A model generated the notes under the pieces. The model was not told the DNA's origin. It did no database searches and saw only the letters and a list, made by a program, of their open reading frames with translations. This document shows positions 10,305 through 19,906 of a DNA stretch of 64,000 nucleotides, piece after piece; positions within the stretch are counted from its first letter, which is position 1; each line of letters begins with the position of its first letter. Position numbers and translations under genes: made by a program. The stretch is taken from NCBI GenBank assembly GCA_963932145.1, contig OZ010590.1:54470928-54534927 (forward strand). The letters are read 5' to 3'. This DNA comes from Acanthosepion lycidas. Taxonomy: Eukaryota; Mollusca; Cephalopoda; Sepiida; Sepiidae.

Positions 10305-11345
10305 TTATTTTTTTGACCTGCAGTGCGAGCTTTTATGACCCACTCTTTTACAGTTGAAACATTTTTTATTCCTAAAATTGCAATATCTGTACCAGTGTAG
10401 TTCACCGCAAGCAAAACATGGCTTCGGGAGTTTTTGTTTAATTTTCCCTGGTATTTCACTTTTTGCTTGATAATCCGCAATTTTAGAATTCTTTTTGATA
10501 GACTGACTTTCTTTTTTGTAGCGTATTTTCCTTATATGCGAAACGCCAGACTGTTCTATCTTTTTCGAATCTTTCTTTACGCTAACATATCTTGTGCAGA
10601 CTTCTGCCAACTTCTGTATCGAAATCCTTGGTTCGCTTTCTAATTTTGACAGCACTAATTTTCTCAACTCTGCGTCTCTTTCCGATACCAGCCCTTGAAC
10701 AAACACTAAACACTTAAAATTGTCAGCGCTTAACTATGCTAGCTTGAATTCTTCACAATGCTTAATCACATTGGCTGCGTACGTTATATAGTCTTGTTCG
10801 TCATCTTTCATCAGATTCAAATATTTCCACCGCTTCTGAAACAAAGATGTCTTTTTATTAAATAATTCACTTAATATATTTACCGCCTCGGTAAAAGTCA
10901 ACTCGCTAGTTTTTTTCGGTAAAATGTAGTTTACCAATTTGTTATGCTCAGCTGTTCCTAACTTGCTTAAAAGAAGTCTAACCTTCTTTCCTTCAGACCA
11001 TGAGTGGCAGTCAAAGTTATACACGTCCGTATATTTTTTATAATACTCTTCAAAAGTTATCTCTTCATCTGGACTGTACGTGAATATTTCAATTGGATTC
11101 CATATTGTATTCTCTGGAAAAGAATCATTTTGTAGATTTTTCTCTTTCCTCTTCTCAGTTATTTCCAGAATTTTGCTTTGAAACTCCTTATGCATCTGTT
11201 CCATTTCTTGTTGAAATTGCATTTGTCTATTAAAAGATTCCTCCTGTAGTTGCATCTGGAATGTCTTCTGTTGCTCTAATATTGTCATCTGTTGTTCCGT
11301 CTGGAACTTAAAAAAATCCTGGAATATATTTTTGCATTCCGCCAT
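10305..11345 (-). pseudogene. Element A gag
   Basis: The start at 11345 (MAECKNIF) is followed by ~65 Gln/Met-rich residues likely to form a coiled coil. Next comes the capsid-like region shared with element B (WNPIEIFTYSPDEE ... KTSLFQKRWKYLNL), then one in-frame TAG at 10736-10734. The same frame continues to 10305 with FVQGLVSERDAEL, a basic stretch and two zinc knuckles (CFACGELHWYRYC and CFNCKRVGHKSSHC). Apart from the single stop the frame is intact over ~347 codons, which points to modest age. Confidence 0.85.
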
Positions 11346-11542
11346 CTTCGCAAAAGTTTACACAATGCTTAAATATTGTAGAGGGGGGTCCTACGAATTT
11401 GCAATTCGTGACCTATTTGAGCAAACTGTCTTATCGAGAAAAAAAAATTATTTTCTCAGTTGAGAATACGGCAGATTTTTTCGTCATTAAGTTGACGTCT
11501 TGTCTTTCGAAAAACTTTGCCAATTTTTTTTTTTTTTTTGTT

Positions 11543-12047
11543 AATGTGAATCCGAGATTTTGTTGCCGAAATAATTGTGACGAGCAAATTTTTTCTTTTT
11601 CCTCCGTATGAGTACGAATTTCGTCACCAAATGTGGCGAACGAAAAAAATTTTTCCCACCGTATGAATCCGAATCCCTCGTAGCCAAATTTGTTATGGAG
11701 TGTGATTTTTTTTTCTTCCACCGTGTGAATCCGAATACCTCGTCGCCAAGTAATACTGTGGCGAGCGAAAAGTTTTCTTTCTCCGTATGAGTTCGAATAC
11801 TCGTGGCGGGTGATTTTTTTTTTCCTCCGTATGAGAACGAATTCCTAGTCGCTAAATTTGTTATGTGGTGTGTGAATTTTTTTTTCTCTTCCACCGTATG
11901 AATCCGAATACCTCGTCTCTAAGTGTGTTATGGCGGGTGAATTTTTTTTCTTCCACCGAATGAATTCGAATCCCTCGTCGCCAAGTGTATTATGGAGAAC
12001 GAAAATTTTTCTTCCTCCGTATGAGTTCGAATCCTCGTCGTCAAGTG
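11543..12047 (-). repeat. Array of ~9 tandem primer-binding-site/LTR-edge units, element A
   Basis: The anchor YCGTATGA (variants CGTGTGA, CGAATGA) recurs at 11605, 11660, 11722, 11784, 11828, 11895, 11957 and 12018, with a weaker unit near 11545. Spacing is mostly 61-62 bp. Each unit reads anchor, TTCGAATCC-like, TCGTCGCCA-like, AAGTGTGTTATG-like, then a T-rich run. The last unit merges with the LTR at 12048. In the minus sense each unit is an LTR-end mimic, a primer-binding site starting TTGGCGACGAGG, and an A-rich leader. The array occupies the leader between LTR and gag. Confidence 0.85.
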
Positions 12048-12575
12048 TGTTATGTAGTGGTTTCACAGTGGAGGCTTGTATTTGTACTAAGTCGGTCCTA
12101 AAATAGGTTCGACATACAAAACTTTAGGAACTTGATATAATAGGTAATGACGCAGAGAAATCTAGTTGTGGTCGCTGATACTTTAGTATCCGACTAATAG
12201 TCGTCCGGCATCGACTGACTGGCCGAACCACTGAGCGACGGTATTTAGTCACCCCTCCCCAAGTTGGCATCATGTGGCACAAGGCCGGTTTAACGTGGGA
12301 TCTCCGAGCCTGTGGGCTCGGCCAAAAATATGCCCATTGAACCCGTATGAACAGGTTCAGGGTCGGTCCACCGAAAGAGAATCCGCCCTTCGGCGTTGCC
12401 TCTTTCGGGTTCCTCCCCGCTCGATGGCAGAGAGTTCAACCGATCAGCCAGTCGTCCGACTTCAAACTGAACTCAGACCGAGCCACTGAGCGACTGCCTC
12501 GCTACTCTTACTACTCCTACTTATTATAGGTGGAAGCATCTATTAACTATAGAATAGGTGTGTTCCACTATAACA
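12048..12575 (-). repeat. Right (5') LTR of element A
   Basis: 528 bp, from TGTTATGTAGTGG to CCACTATAACA. It contains a GC-rich module at 12231-12485 bounded by the direct repeat CTGAGCGAC. The module includes inverted GC-rich words such as GAGCCTGTGGGCTC. The external flank is AACTC. Confidence 0.9.
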
Positions 12576-12580
12576 AACTC

Positions 12581-13784
12581 CCATAACACTACTAACCTTA
12601 CATGGACAATGTTCTTCTTAGTGTGTGGGCTGTACTTATTAAGACAATCTTTTTTTTTCTCGCAAGCTAAGATTACCAGGAATTTTTCAATGTGTTTTGT
12701 GTTCCTTTTTTTATCGTTCCAAGCGCACCTACTTTTCTTGTTTTCAATTTACATATTTTTCAATTTCGATTTCCAGGTTTTTATACTTCGATACGTTTTT
12801 CAAATCCCTTGGTTGATATGTTGCAGTCCGCTGGGCAAGCCATATCAATCAGTAGGTGTTATGGTCCAGGTTAGGACCAAGGAAGAACAACACCAAGGTA
12901 TATTACACGAAATAATAATACAAGATGTGGAAGATGTTAGTATGACTGTCAGTCTGGTTTGGAGTGAACTACTATCGGCTCGATTCGATTCGTCCCTCTC
13001 TCTTGAGAGGCGTAGTATACATAGTGTTAGGAAGAATTTATTCTGTAGTTATAGGTAAGGACCCATGACAGTAAGCAAATTTTTCTTTTCGGTTTTTGAC
13101 AATAAATCTGGCCATTTTGCATCAATCTTCCGGTTTGTAAAGATGGTGTAATCCCATATACTTGTGATGTCATCTATTTCTGTAACCAGTGCTGGGTGAT
13201 TTTCATACCAGTGTTTATTAACATCTTTTCTGAAGTGTTTGCATATTGTCCAGTGTAAGTATTGTACTACTCCATCTTGACGATTTTTATATTCATTTGG
13301 TGCAATACAGAACATCCTGAGATTATATTGTCTATAGTTTCCTGATATTTGTCACAGAACCTGCATTTTGGATCCACACTATTATGTATGATATTTGCCT
13401 GAAAGTCTCTAGTAAAAAGGCTCTAGTTTTGCGCTGCAAGAATACAGCCTTCCGTTTCAGCCTTTAATCCACATGCTCGTAACCATTGACGTGTGTTAAC
13501 TTTATCAATATCGGCTTTATTAGCACATTCATAATATTAGCCATGCAGAGATTTTTCTTATAATCGTTGTTTCATCTGTTGAAGAGGTTTATCTTTGGCT
13601 TTCTTTTTGATAATTTTTGCTGTAAAAATTGTTTCTTGGGTTCTATTTTGGTTTTCTATAGAACCTACTAAATGTAAATCTCATTTGTATTTACAATCTT
13701 CTTTCATGATTGAATATTTTTTTCCTTTCTGTTTTCGTGTTGTTTGACTAATTGTATCATCCTGTTCTTTCTTGTTGTTTCCAT
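12581..13784 (-). pseudogene. R4-like relic, zinc finger and REL-endonuclease part
   Basis: The minus-strand reading, with frameshifts, gives KVNTRQWLRACGLKAETEGC (a conserved block before the finger), then CRFCDKYQETIDNIISGC, a CCHC finger near 13360. An 88-codon frame follows (13315-13049) with NRKIDAKWPDLLSK where the endonuclease P-D is expected, then SKYKNLEIEIEK near 12780. The order matches the relic at 4.5-5.4 kb. It is broken and truncated on the left by element A. Confidence 0.75.
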
Positions 13785-13789
13785 GTTAG

Positions 13790-14139
13790 TGTTGTGGATT
13801 CCGGGATGAAATCTGGTACCAATAAATAACAAACGCCAAGAATGAATATAGGAAAATAATGTATTAACGTAATAATACAAACTGGTAATGCAGGTTAGTA
13901 GTTCCAGGAATACGGGTTAGTAGCAAAATATCGATACAGTCTTTGGTATTGAAGTATCTCTGTATGACTTCTTACTGAGTCTACGTGCTCGCTCACGGTG
14001 ACTCTTGCTCGCTACGTTCGTTCTGTCTGGCTGTTACATTCACCCTCGGTTGCTCTCGTCTCTCGGGTCTTCACGTAGCAGTAGTATATGTATATACTGA
14101 GTGAGTCCATTTGTGTAAAATGGGAGAACCCCCTCAACA
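13790..14139 (+). repeat. Solo LTR related to element B, copy 1
   Basis: 350 bp, TGTTGTGGATTCCG...CCCCTCAACA, flanked by GTTAG at 13785-13789 and 14140-14144. There is no internal sequence, so it is probably the product of LTR-LTR recombination. It differs from the copy at 46281 by roughly a dozen bases. The orientation of the lost element cannot be fixed from the LTR alone. Confidence 0.9.
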
Positions 14140-14762
14140 GTTAGTAAGCTAAGAGTAATTGTATTTTATGACAATTCTAGTTGAATAAGACCTCTTCCAT
14201 CTTCTTTACAGATTATATATAGACGGTCTATATCTGCCTTTGGATTATGCATGTTATGATTACAAAGAAGCTTTCTTGTCTTGGAATCCCTCCATCTGAT
14301 ATCATTTAGAGTCCAATTCAAGATGCTGAAACTATATTGAACCACCGGGATGGCAAGGTTATTAATGGTCGTAATTCAGCCCTGAAAATTCAATTCAGTT
14401 ATTAATATCAGTCGCACGCATCTATAACACCCTTTTTGCACTATTTCTTTCATTTTTATGGTGAATTCCTTCAATCTCATTTGCATCGAAGTACTTATAA
14501 GGTTCTTCTTGCTCTAAATCTTTGATTGTTACCCTAGGTTCTAAGCTAGTAGAGGGGGTTTGTTGTCGTGATTCTCGTAAAATTGTGGCTTTAGCACAAT
14601 TATCAAAACCGAATTCTATTCCAATGTCATCATCGAAACATTTGACTGTTTTCAAGAGTCCTTTCAGCTCACTGTCATTCCTAACATAAAACTTTAAGGC
14701 TTAATTTCTCTTCAGATATCTTATAGCTATATTCCGTCCTGTTAATTCTCTGGTTAATGCTA
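14140..14762 (-). pseudogene. R4-like relic, reverse transcriptase part
   Basis: The minus-strand frame 14655-14422 contains VKCFDDDIGIEFGFDNCAKA and TIKDLEQEEPYKY, the segment following the RT catalytic site in R4/Dong/Rex6-type LINEs. It continues with frameshifts through NNLAIPVVQYSFSILNWTLN and HNMHNPKADIDRLY. The relic resumes left of the solo LTR at 13784. Confidence 0.78.
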
Positions 14763-14768
14763 TTAGGG

Positions 14769-14807
<39 letters not shown>

Positions 14808-14845
14808 GTTATTATTATTATTATCATTATTATTATTATTATTAT
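14769..14845. repeat. (TTA)n, 5' boundary of the R4-like relic
   Basis: Nearly pure TTA repeats marking the upstream edge of the minus-strand relic. Confidence 0.92.
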
Positions 14846-15985
14846 GTCACTTGTTTACGCCGAGTTTCTGATGGTCGGAGTGTGAATAACCATGACAAAT
14901 TTTCAGAAATGACTTCAGTATTCTTACAGATCACTGTGGGCTTGCCTGCCTTAGTTCTTCCTCTAATTTTAAATTTCTCCAAGTTAACTTTTCATGTTTT
15001 CGGTGCATTTCTTAGTAAGCTAATTATTAATGGTTCGAACCTATCATTCATATTTCATAGATTCATTAAATTTTTTTTTTAAATGAAGCTCTGTTATTTT
15101 TCTTAGCTCTTCACCTTTGTCCTACTGGAAGCGACACATCCACAATCTGACAGACAATCATTTTTACTGGATCGCAAGAAACAGCTTCTCGCCGGGTTGT
15201 TTGGTTTGGTTCTCAAAATTGCAGGCGATTTTACTCTTTTTATTTTCTTCAACAGCGTTTAGTTTGTGCTTATACTAATTGCTTACATAAAGAACCTGTA
15301 TAATCCCCAGTGTATCACTGATCCTACCCTGACATGCTTGCTTTTATACTGTATTGCTGCTATTTTAATTATGATTAGATACAGAAAATTTATTTACTTT
15401 AAGGCAACCAAAAGGATCGTTAAATGAACAGATACATGTTTATAATACATTCTTAATGACAAAAAGATTTTTCTAACTTGAGACAAAGTATTTTGTCTTG
15501 TACTAGTAAAATCTACTTTTTCTAACTGATACAAATAGCTACACTTGCTTCCTTTCTTTTTAACAACAGCACCGACAGTCTTTTCGATGGCGAAAGCAAG
15601 AAAAGAAAAAAGAAAAATAATAATTGCGGGGGTAACAATGGCGAAAAAAAAGCATTTCTATCCTCTGTTTCTTTGCTAGCCTTTCCAGATACTGCCTAAC
15701 CAATTGGAAGGACAGTGCCATCTTTTAAATTAACCAGTTATTGATAGCCTCTTTAAAACCCAGCAATAATAACGATGGACGTACCCGAGGCGTTTAGTGA
15801 CAGGACGAAGCAGACGAGAATTCTGTTAACTTCCGGTACATCAACTTCCGGTCTATGATTCCATTCCAATCTTGGGCAGCTTTTGTCTTTGATGTCGCCG
15901 CCGGCCAGGAACTGCTTTTCTTGGCAGTGACATGCCATTCATACCAATGGTGCCAGGAAGAGAGTCTGTGAAATGGTGTAGACAT
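14846..15985. other. No recognised feature
   Basis: Mixed AT-rich sequence. Short open frames show no recognised motif or repeat elsewhere in the window. Confidence 0.35.
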
Positions 15986-15989
15986 GGGA

Positions 15990-16220
15990 AATATGTGGAG
16001 AACGGAATTAGGAATAAGAAGAATATTTACGTTAAAAATATAAAAAAATGAGAAGAAAAAGGAAAAAAATTCTACTTATGCCCAGTGCGAAAAAGAAAAA
16101 GAAGAGAAGAAAAAGAAAGAAGACATAGAAGAAGCAGAAAAAGAAAAACAGTCGAAGAAAGAGGAAAGAGTGAAAAAAGATAAAAAGAAAGAGAACATGG
16201 AGACAAAGAAAATAAAATTA
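15990..16220. repeat. Purine-rich (AAG/GAAA) tract
   Basis: About 230 bp that is nearly all purine on the plus strand, built from AAGAAA/GAAAAA words. It may form unusual structure. It is not coding. Confidence 0.8.
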
Positions 16221-16295
16221 TTTACTTAAACAATATGAAATAAAATTATGACAAAGAGAAATATTATGCTTCCAAATAAAGAAAATATTCTACTA

Positions 16296-16345
<50 letters not shown>
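16296..16345. repeat. (TAA)n at the 5' edge of an R4-like copy
   Basis: Pure TAA repeats directly followed by AAGGACCTTGAAATCGAAAT, which encodes the KDLEIEI block. Confidence 0.93.
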
Positions 16346-16694
16346 GGACCTTGAAATCGAAATTTTAAAAATGTGGCGCATGAGGGCATCAACAATTCCA
16401 ATTGTAGTTGGAGCCCCCGGATGGAATGAAACTGGATGGACTCCGATAGACTTATTGAAGGGATTCCTTGTAGCCGCAGCCTTAAAGAAATACAAAAAAA
16501 AATGTACTCACAAGTACAGCCCACACCTTATAAAGGCTTTATCTATGTAAAATGTGTGTGATTTTATTTTATTTTAGTTTTTTTAGTTTTTTTTTCTCAA
16601 AAAATGCTCACTGGAAAATGTCATGATGCTATTTCTGACCTTGGATCTCTGGTTGGGAGACGGGAGAAAATGAGTATATGCCAGAAATAATAAT
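16346..16694 (+). pseudogene. R4/Dong-like LINE, extreme C-terminus and 3' UTR
   Basis: The plus-strand frame reads KDLEIEILKMWRM and then TIPIVVGAPG, the very end of the REL-endonuclease protein, and closes at a stop near 16548. A ~150-bp 3' UTR with the family words GTCATGATGCTATTTCTGAC and ATGCCAGAAATAATAATA leads into a TAA tail. It is bounded by (TAA)n on the left, and by TAA, a MITE and more TAA on the right. This is the clearest 3' end of the family in the window. Confidence 0.8.
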
Positions 16695-16695
16695 A

Positions 16696-16772
16696 TTAGG
16701 TTGGTGCAAAAATAATTTCGTTTTCTCACATAGTAACATATGTTAGAAAACGAAATTATTTTTGCACCAACC

Positions 16773-16775
<3 letters not shown>
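16696..16775. mobile_element. Mariner-type palindromic MITE 1 (80 bp)
   Basis: TTAGGTTGGTGCAAAAATAA at the left end and its exact complement at the right, around a short centre. Flanked by TA on both sides, inside the TAA tail of the R4-like copy. The TIR resembles mariner/MADE1-type ends. It has no coding capacity. Confidence 0.93.
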
Positions 16776-16836
<61 letters not shown>

Positions 16837-16858
16837 AAGAAGAAGAAGAAGAAGAAGA
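16776..16858. repeat. (TAA)n(AAG)n compound repeat
   Basis: TAA units passing into AAG units at ~16808. Continues the tail split by MITE 1. Confidence 0.93.
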
Positions 16859-17099
16859 CGGGGTGGAGGAGGAAGAAAGTTTCGAAAAGGAAAAGAATGG
16901 GGAAAATAACGATTATAATTTACGTTAACATAAAAACATTAAAAAGAAAATTAAAAGAAATTATTAACAGTAACAAAAAAAATAAAACATAAAAAAAAAA
17001 AAACCTCACCCGAAAAAAAATCTGCAGAACATCAGAGTAAAGGTTGTGCCAAAAATAAGGAGAGCACAGGGAACTGCCCTCGAAATATGAGCAGCTTAA

Positions 17100-17310
17100 A
17101 GATTTGAGGAAACCTTCTGTTATTCGATCTCCAGCAGACACTGACTGGTGTGAATATCGACACTGGGCAGATAAAGTTAGAAAGAACCATACGAAACGTT
17201 TTATGAATAATATTATGGGGTGCAGAAAGAAGAGCGAGCGGCTGATTAACATTACAGACGAATTACAGGAGGTTGAGAAGAAGTACAAAATTCTAAAAGA
17301 AAACTAGCAA
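17100..17310 (+). other. Unrecognised reading frame, possible LINE fragment
   Basis: 67 codons beginning MRKPSVIRSPADTDWCEYRH, with a charged helical end (DELQEVEKKYKILKEN). I do not recognise it. It lies 140 bp upstream of an REL-endonuclease relic in the same strand direction and may be a decayed upstream part of that element. Confidence 0.3.
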
Positions 17311-17449
17311 CCTGGAAGCCATCTGACCAGGATCGATTCTATGGGTTGTGATTCAACACATACACATATATGGACGAATAACTCTCTTTACAATTAAAAA
17401 GGTATATGATGGAAGTCAGAACCCCGGAGGGAGTGATGGAAGAAAAGCA

Positions 17450-17730
17450 CAATGTCGGATATAAGGACTCGAAGTCGACGAGGACGTCACAAGCCAGAGA
17501 AGATTTATCGAAAACGAGTCAAGATCTTGTGGGATTTCAACATCTCAACAGATTGCGTCCTTGCGGCCACTGATCTAGACATCAACGTCGTTGAAAAGGA
17601 AACAAGAAAATGCTTCCCCATCGACGTGGCTGTCCCTGACAACCATAATTTAAGAAATTGAGAAGTGAGAGAGGTTGGTATTGGTCATAGAAATTAAGAT
17701 CATACGGTGACGAACAGTTTCTTATATTAA
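17450..17730 (+). pseudogene. REL-endonuclease LINE fragment, second subfamily
   Basis: The plus-strand frame (17452-17661) reads VKILWDFNISTDCVL, then CFPIDVAVPDNHNLR. This is the ILWD/TD and IDVA(V/I)P endonuclease block of R2/R4-type LINEs, with VEKETRK between. The usual R-P-D is replaced by TDLDIN, so a catalytic residue appears to be lost. Wording differs from the R4-like copies at 3-16 kb, so it belongs to another subfamily. The N-terminus is missing. Confidence 0.6.
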
Positions 17731-18009
17731 GCGCTCATCCAATCAGAAAGTTTGATGAGAGCTTAACTACAACTCTTCCAGCAATACGGATATCTATGTC
17801 CACTCGGTTTATATCTAGAAACGTATTATAATCATCTTCTGTAAGTTTGGATGCACACCTGTTTCAAGCCTCTTTGGGGCCGCGAGGGAGGCGCTTCTCG
17901 CCAGGTGTGTGAGCTTCTCCGTCGCGCAAAATCAAAATCCATCCGAATGACCGCCTCGTCAAATTTTCTTGGACGTGTCTCTTCAGCATCGAGGCTACCA
18001 TTCTTCAAC

Positions 18010-18265
18010 AATACGTTGGGTGGTGTAACTGATAACGGCTCGAAATTGTTAACCGGAAAGCCGCGTTCCAATTCCCGTTGTATTTTATATATTCATTTAC
18101 CCAAATATTCCACCTCTTCTCTCCCCAGCTATGGGTTAATTGGTAAAAGTTTTTTCCCCCTAACCCATTATTATTAAAAAATATTCTTACAAGCTAAAAA
18201 TATTTTCTGGCTTTATATAAGGATTGGTAAGCCGTAAAAAACAAATAAATCAATTAATCAGTTAA
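18010..18265 (+). repeat. SINE tail of the 5S-headed family (head missing)
   Basis: Shares with the copies at 45.9 kb and 53.2 kb the words GATAACGGCTCG, TTCCAATTCCCGTTG, CCAGCTATGGGTTAATTGGT, AAATATTTTCTGGCTTTAT and TAAGCCGTAAAA. The 5S-like head is replaced by unrelated GC-rich sequence at 17851-18009. Confidence 0.75.
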
Positions 18266-18895
18266 GGGAATATCATTTAAATATTCTTGCCAATAAATAA
18301 ATCAAATTCTAGACAACGTGTGTGTGTGTTGTTCTCAGTCCGACACACTAGCCAAAATCACTATTTCAATGACATCAGAATTTTGAGAACAGTTATGGTA
18401 ATCTAACGAACGATGTTCCAATTAATGTTCAATCACAGAAGGATTATGTAGAACATATGCGCATTTCATGTCACGAGGTCGTTTTTCATGGTTAGTCTGG
18501 GAACTTTTTAGCATCCAATCTTGTATGCACACAAGAAATTCTGTCAGCACAAAAATAAGAACTCTTTCATAATGGATTACGAAATACGAAATTTTTAAAA
18601 TTTATCCCGCAAACCAGAAAATAGTTCTAAACCATAAAAAATTATTAAAATAATTTTTAACAATGAACATTCTTTGGCCTTTACCTGTATGAATGAGAAA
18701 TTGCTAGCCACATATATCTAACACAAACAGATAAATGTAAACTAGTCTACACGGCAACACAGCGCCAACTACCGTAGATTTTCTTTAAACTTAATAAAGT
18801 CAAAAACGAATGATTTTGGGACATATCTTTATATGGACGTTTGTCCTTGTTTTGGCGTGAGGACCCCCCCCTCCAAAGTTTGTAAAATAATTTTT
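18266..18895. other. No recognised feature
   Basis: AT-rich, no repeat recognised within the window. Confidence 0.35.
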
Positions 18896-18903
18896 TAGAC
18901 ATT

Positions 18904-18905
<2 letters not shown>

Positions 18906-18954
<49 letters not shown>

Positions 18955-18958
18955 GATT

Positions 18959-18993
<35 letters not shown>
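18906..18993. repeat. (TA)n tracts
   Basis: Two TA runs (18906-18951, 18963-18993) around ACAGGATTTGTG. The right one abuts a PLE N-terminal fragment. Confidence 0.93.
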
Positions 18994-18996
<3 letters not shown>

Positions 18997-19165
18997 TGCT
19001 TCACTAAAAACGACAGACAAGGTACTACGGTTAAGCTTTTTATTTAATGTTTCTTGTGTTCGAACAAGAGCTTTCTTTCCTGGACAAAGAGTGTGTAAAA
19101 ACTGTCCAAATGTTTTATAGTTCCGAGCGCTTTCGGCTATACCTTTAGCCATTATCAAGAATTAT
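18994..19165 (-). pseudogene. PLE 5' end: terminal motif plus start of the ORF, running into (TA)n
   Basis: On the minus strand TTGATAATGGCTA...TAGCCGAAAGC (19155-19126) is a stem closed by GGCTA/TAGCC followed by GAAA. Then comes an N-terminal PLE-like peptide (TQETLNKKLNRSTLSVVFSE) that ends exactly where the TA repeats start. It is comparable to the fragments at 43.6, 52.6, 52.8 and 55.6 kb. The core is UGAUAA and not the perfect hammerhead CUGANGA. Confidence 0.6.
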
Positions 19166-19905
19166 TCAATTTTTCAGCTTAATTGTGTGTGTGCATTATG
19201 TGTATATTTTATTATGCTGTAGAGATGTTTTTAATTTCCGAATACTGTTAGCACATTGTGGCCTTGTTCATAGTTAATATTGTTAAGAGTTGTTTTTTTC
19301 TTTTTTATTATTAAACCTTCCATTATTTTTAGTCTTTTTTTTTTTATAAGTGGATGAATATTTATGTTTTCTACTAGTATATACCATATTTTCTAGACTA
19401 TAACCCGCGACTTTTTTCTCGAAATAGTGTGCGGATTATATAACTGTACAGGTTATATATAAATTGTGTCTTCGAATCTTAAGCAGCCAAATACTAACTT
19501 AAAATAGATTTATCAAATTTATCAGTGTAGCGGCACATAGAATATTCGGTTCTGTATAGCATTTCGTTAAATTACATTCTACTTTCAAGTCTTGTCAGTA
19601 ACATGCATGATTGTATCATTACATGTAACATCGTGATTTTGAAAGTAAGTGACGGAATTCTCTGTATTTTTATGAAATAAATTTTTTGTATGAATGGGAA
19701 ATGACATTTTCTATTGATACTCGTATAAAACAACTAGGGCCTACTGCCAATACCTATATAAACCATTAGTAACAATGAAATATAAAAAAAGAGGTGCGGA
19801 TTATAGAACGGTGCGGGTTATACAAGGATTTTATAATGAATTTATAGGTGTGCGGGTTATATACAGGTGTGGACTATAGTGCGGAAAATACGGTATATAA
19901 TAGGA
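19166..19905. other. No recognised feature
   Basis: AT-rich. The phrases GTGCGGATTATAGAA and GTGCGGGTTATA recur several times between 19430 and 19890, suggesting an internally repetitive non-coding element, possibly a MITE whose ends (TTTTCTAGACTATAACCCGC near 19391, GGACTATAGTGCGGAAAATA near 19870) are loosely inverted. Confidence 0.35.
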
Positions 19906-19906
19906 G

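Larger units (their letters stand above)
5967..12575 (-). mobile_element. Ty3/gypsy element A, internally deleted, with nested element B
   Basis: Both ends are LTR ends of one family (TGTTATG...), and the flanks carry the same five bases: AACTC at 5962-5966 and 12576-12580. Without element B it is about 3.7 kb. The order in the minus sense is: 5' LTR (12575-12048), an array of primer-binding-site units (12047 to ~11543), gag (11345-10305), a protease motif near 10190, a short RT start and a pol C-terminal remnant (9760-9449), then the 3' LTR (9156-5967, split by B). RT catalytic motifs, RNase H and integrase are missing, so it could only have moved with proteins supplied in trans, or it was deleted after insertion. 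The gag style suggests the Mag-like branch of Metaviridae (weak inference). Confidence 0.85.
5863..14762 (-). mobile_element. R4/Dong-like LINE relic hosting nested LTR elements
   Basis: With the LTR insertions removed, the minus-strand flanks join into one ~1.9-kb LINE relic. RT coding lies at 14762-14140, the zinc-finger and endonuclease part at 13789-12581, and the last 3' bases at 5966-5863. (TTA)n tracts bound both ends (14769-14845 and 5827-5862), which fits a family that uses TAA repeats as target and tail. It is interrupted by Ty3/gypsy element A (5967-12575) and by a solo LTR (13790-14139). Each insertion is flanked by a 5-bp duplication, which fixes the order: LINE first, then A, then B inside A. 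Confidence 0.75.

Noticed and set aside
11543..12047. A CRISPR-like array of regular repeats and spacers
   Set aside because: The genome is eukaryotic, the units are similar along their whole length, and the array sits between an LTR and gag.
11431..12066. Repeated minus-strand peptides (SYGGKK-type) that look like a repetitive protein
   Set aside because: They come from the ~62-bp primer-binding-site array in the leader of element A and lie upstream of the gag start.
12274..12529. GC-rich open frames suggesting a host exon
   Set aside because: They lie within the GC-rich module of an LTR that recurs in the solo LTR at 23.7-24.4 kb.
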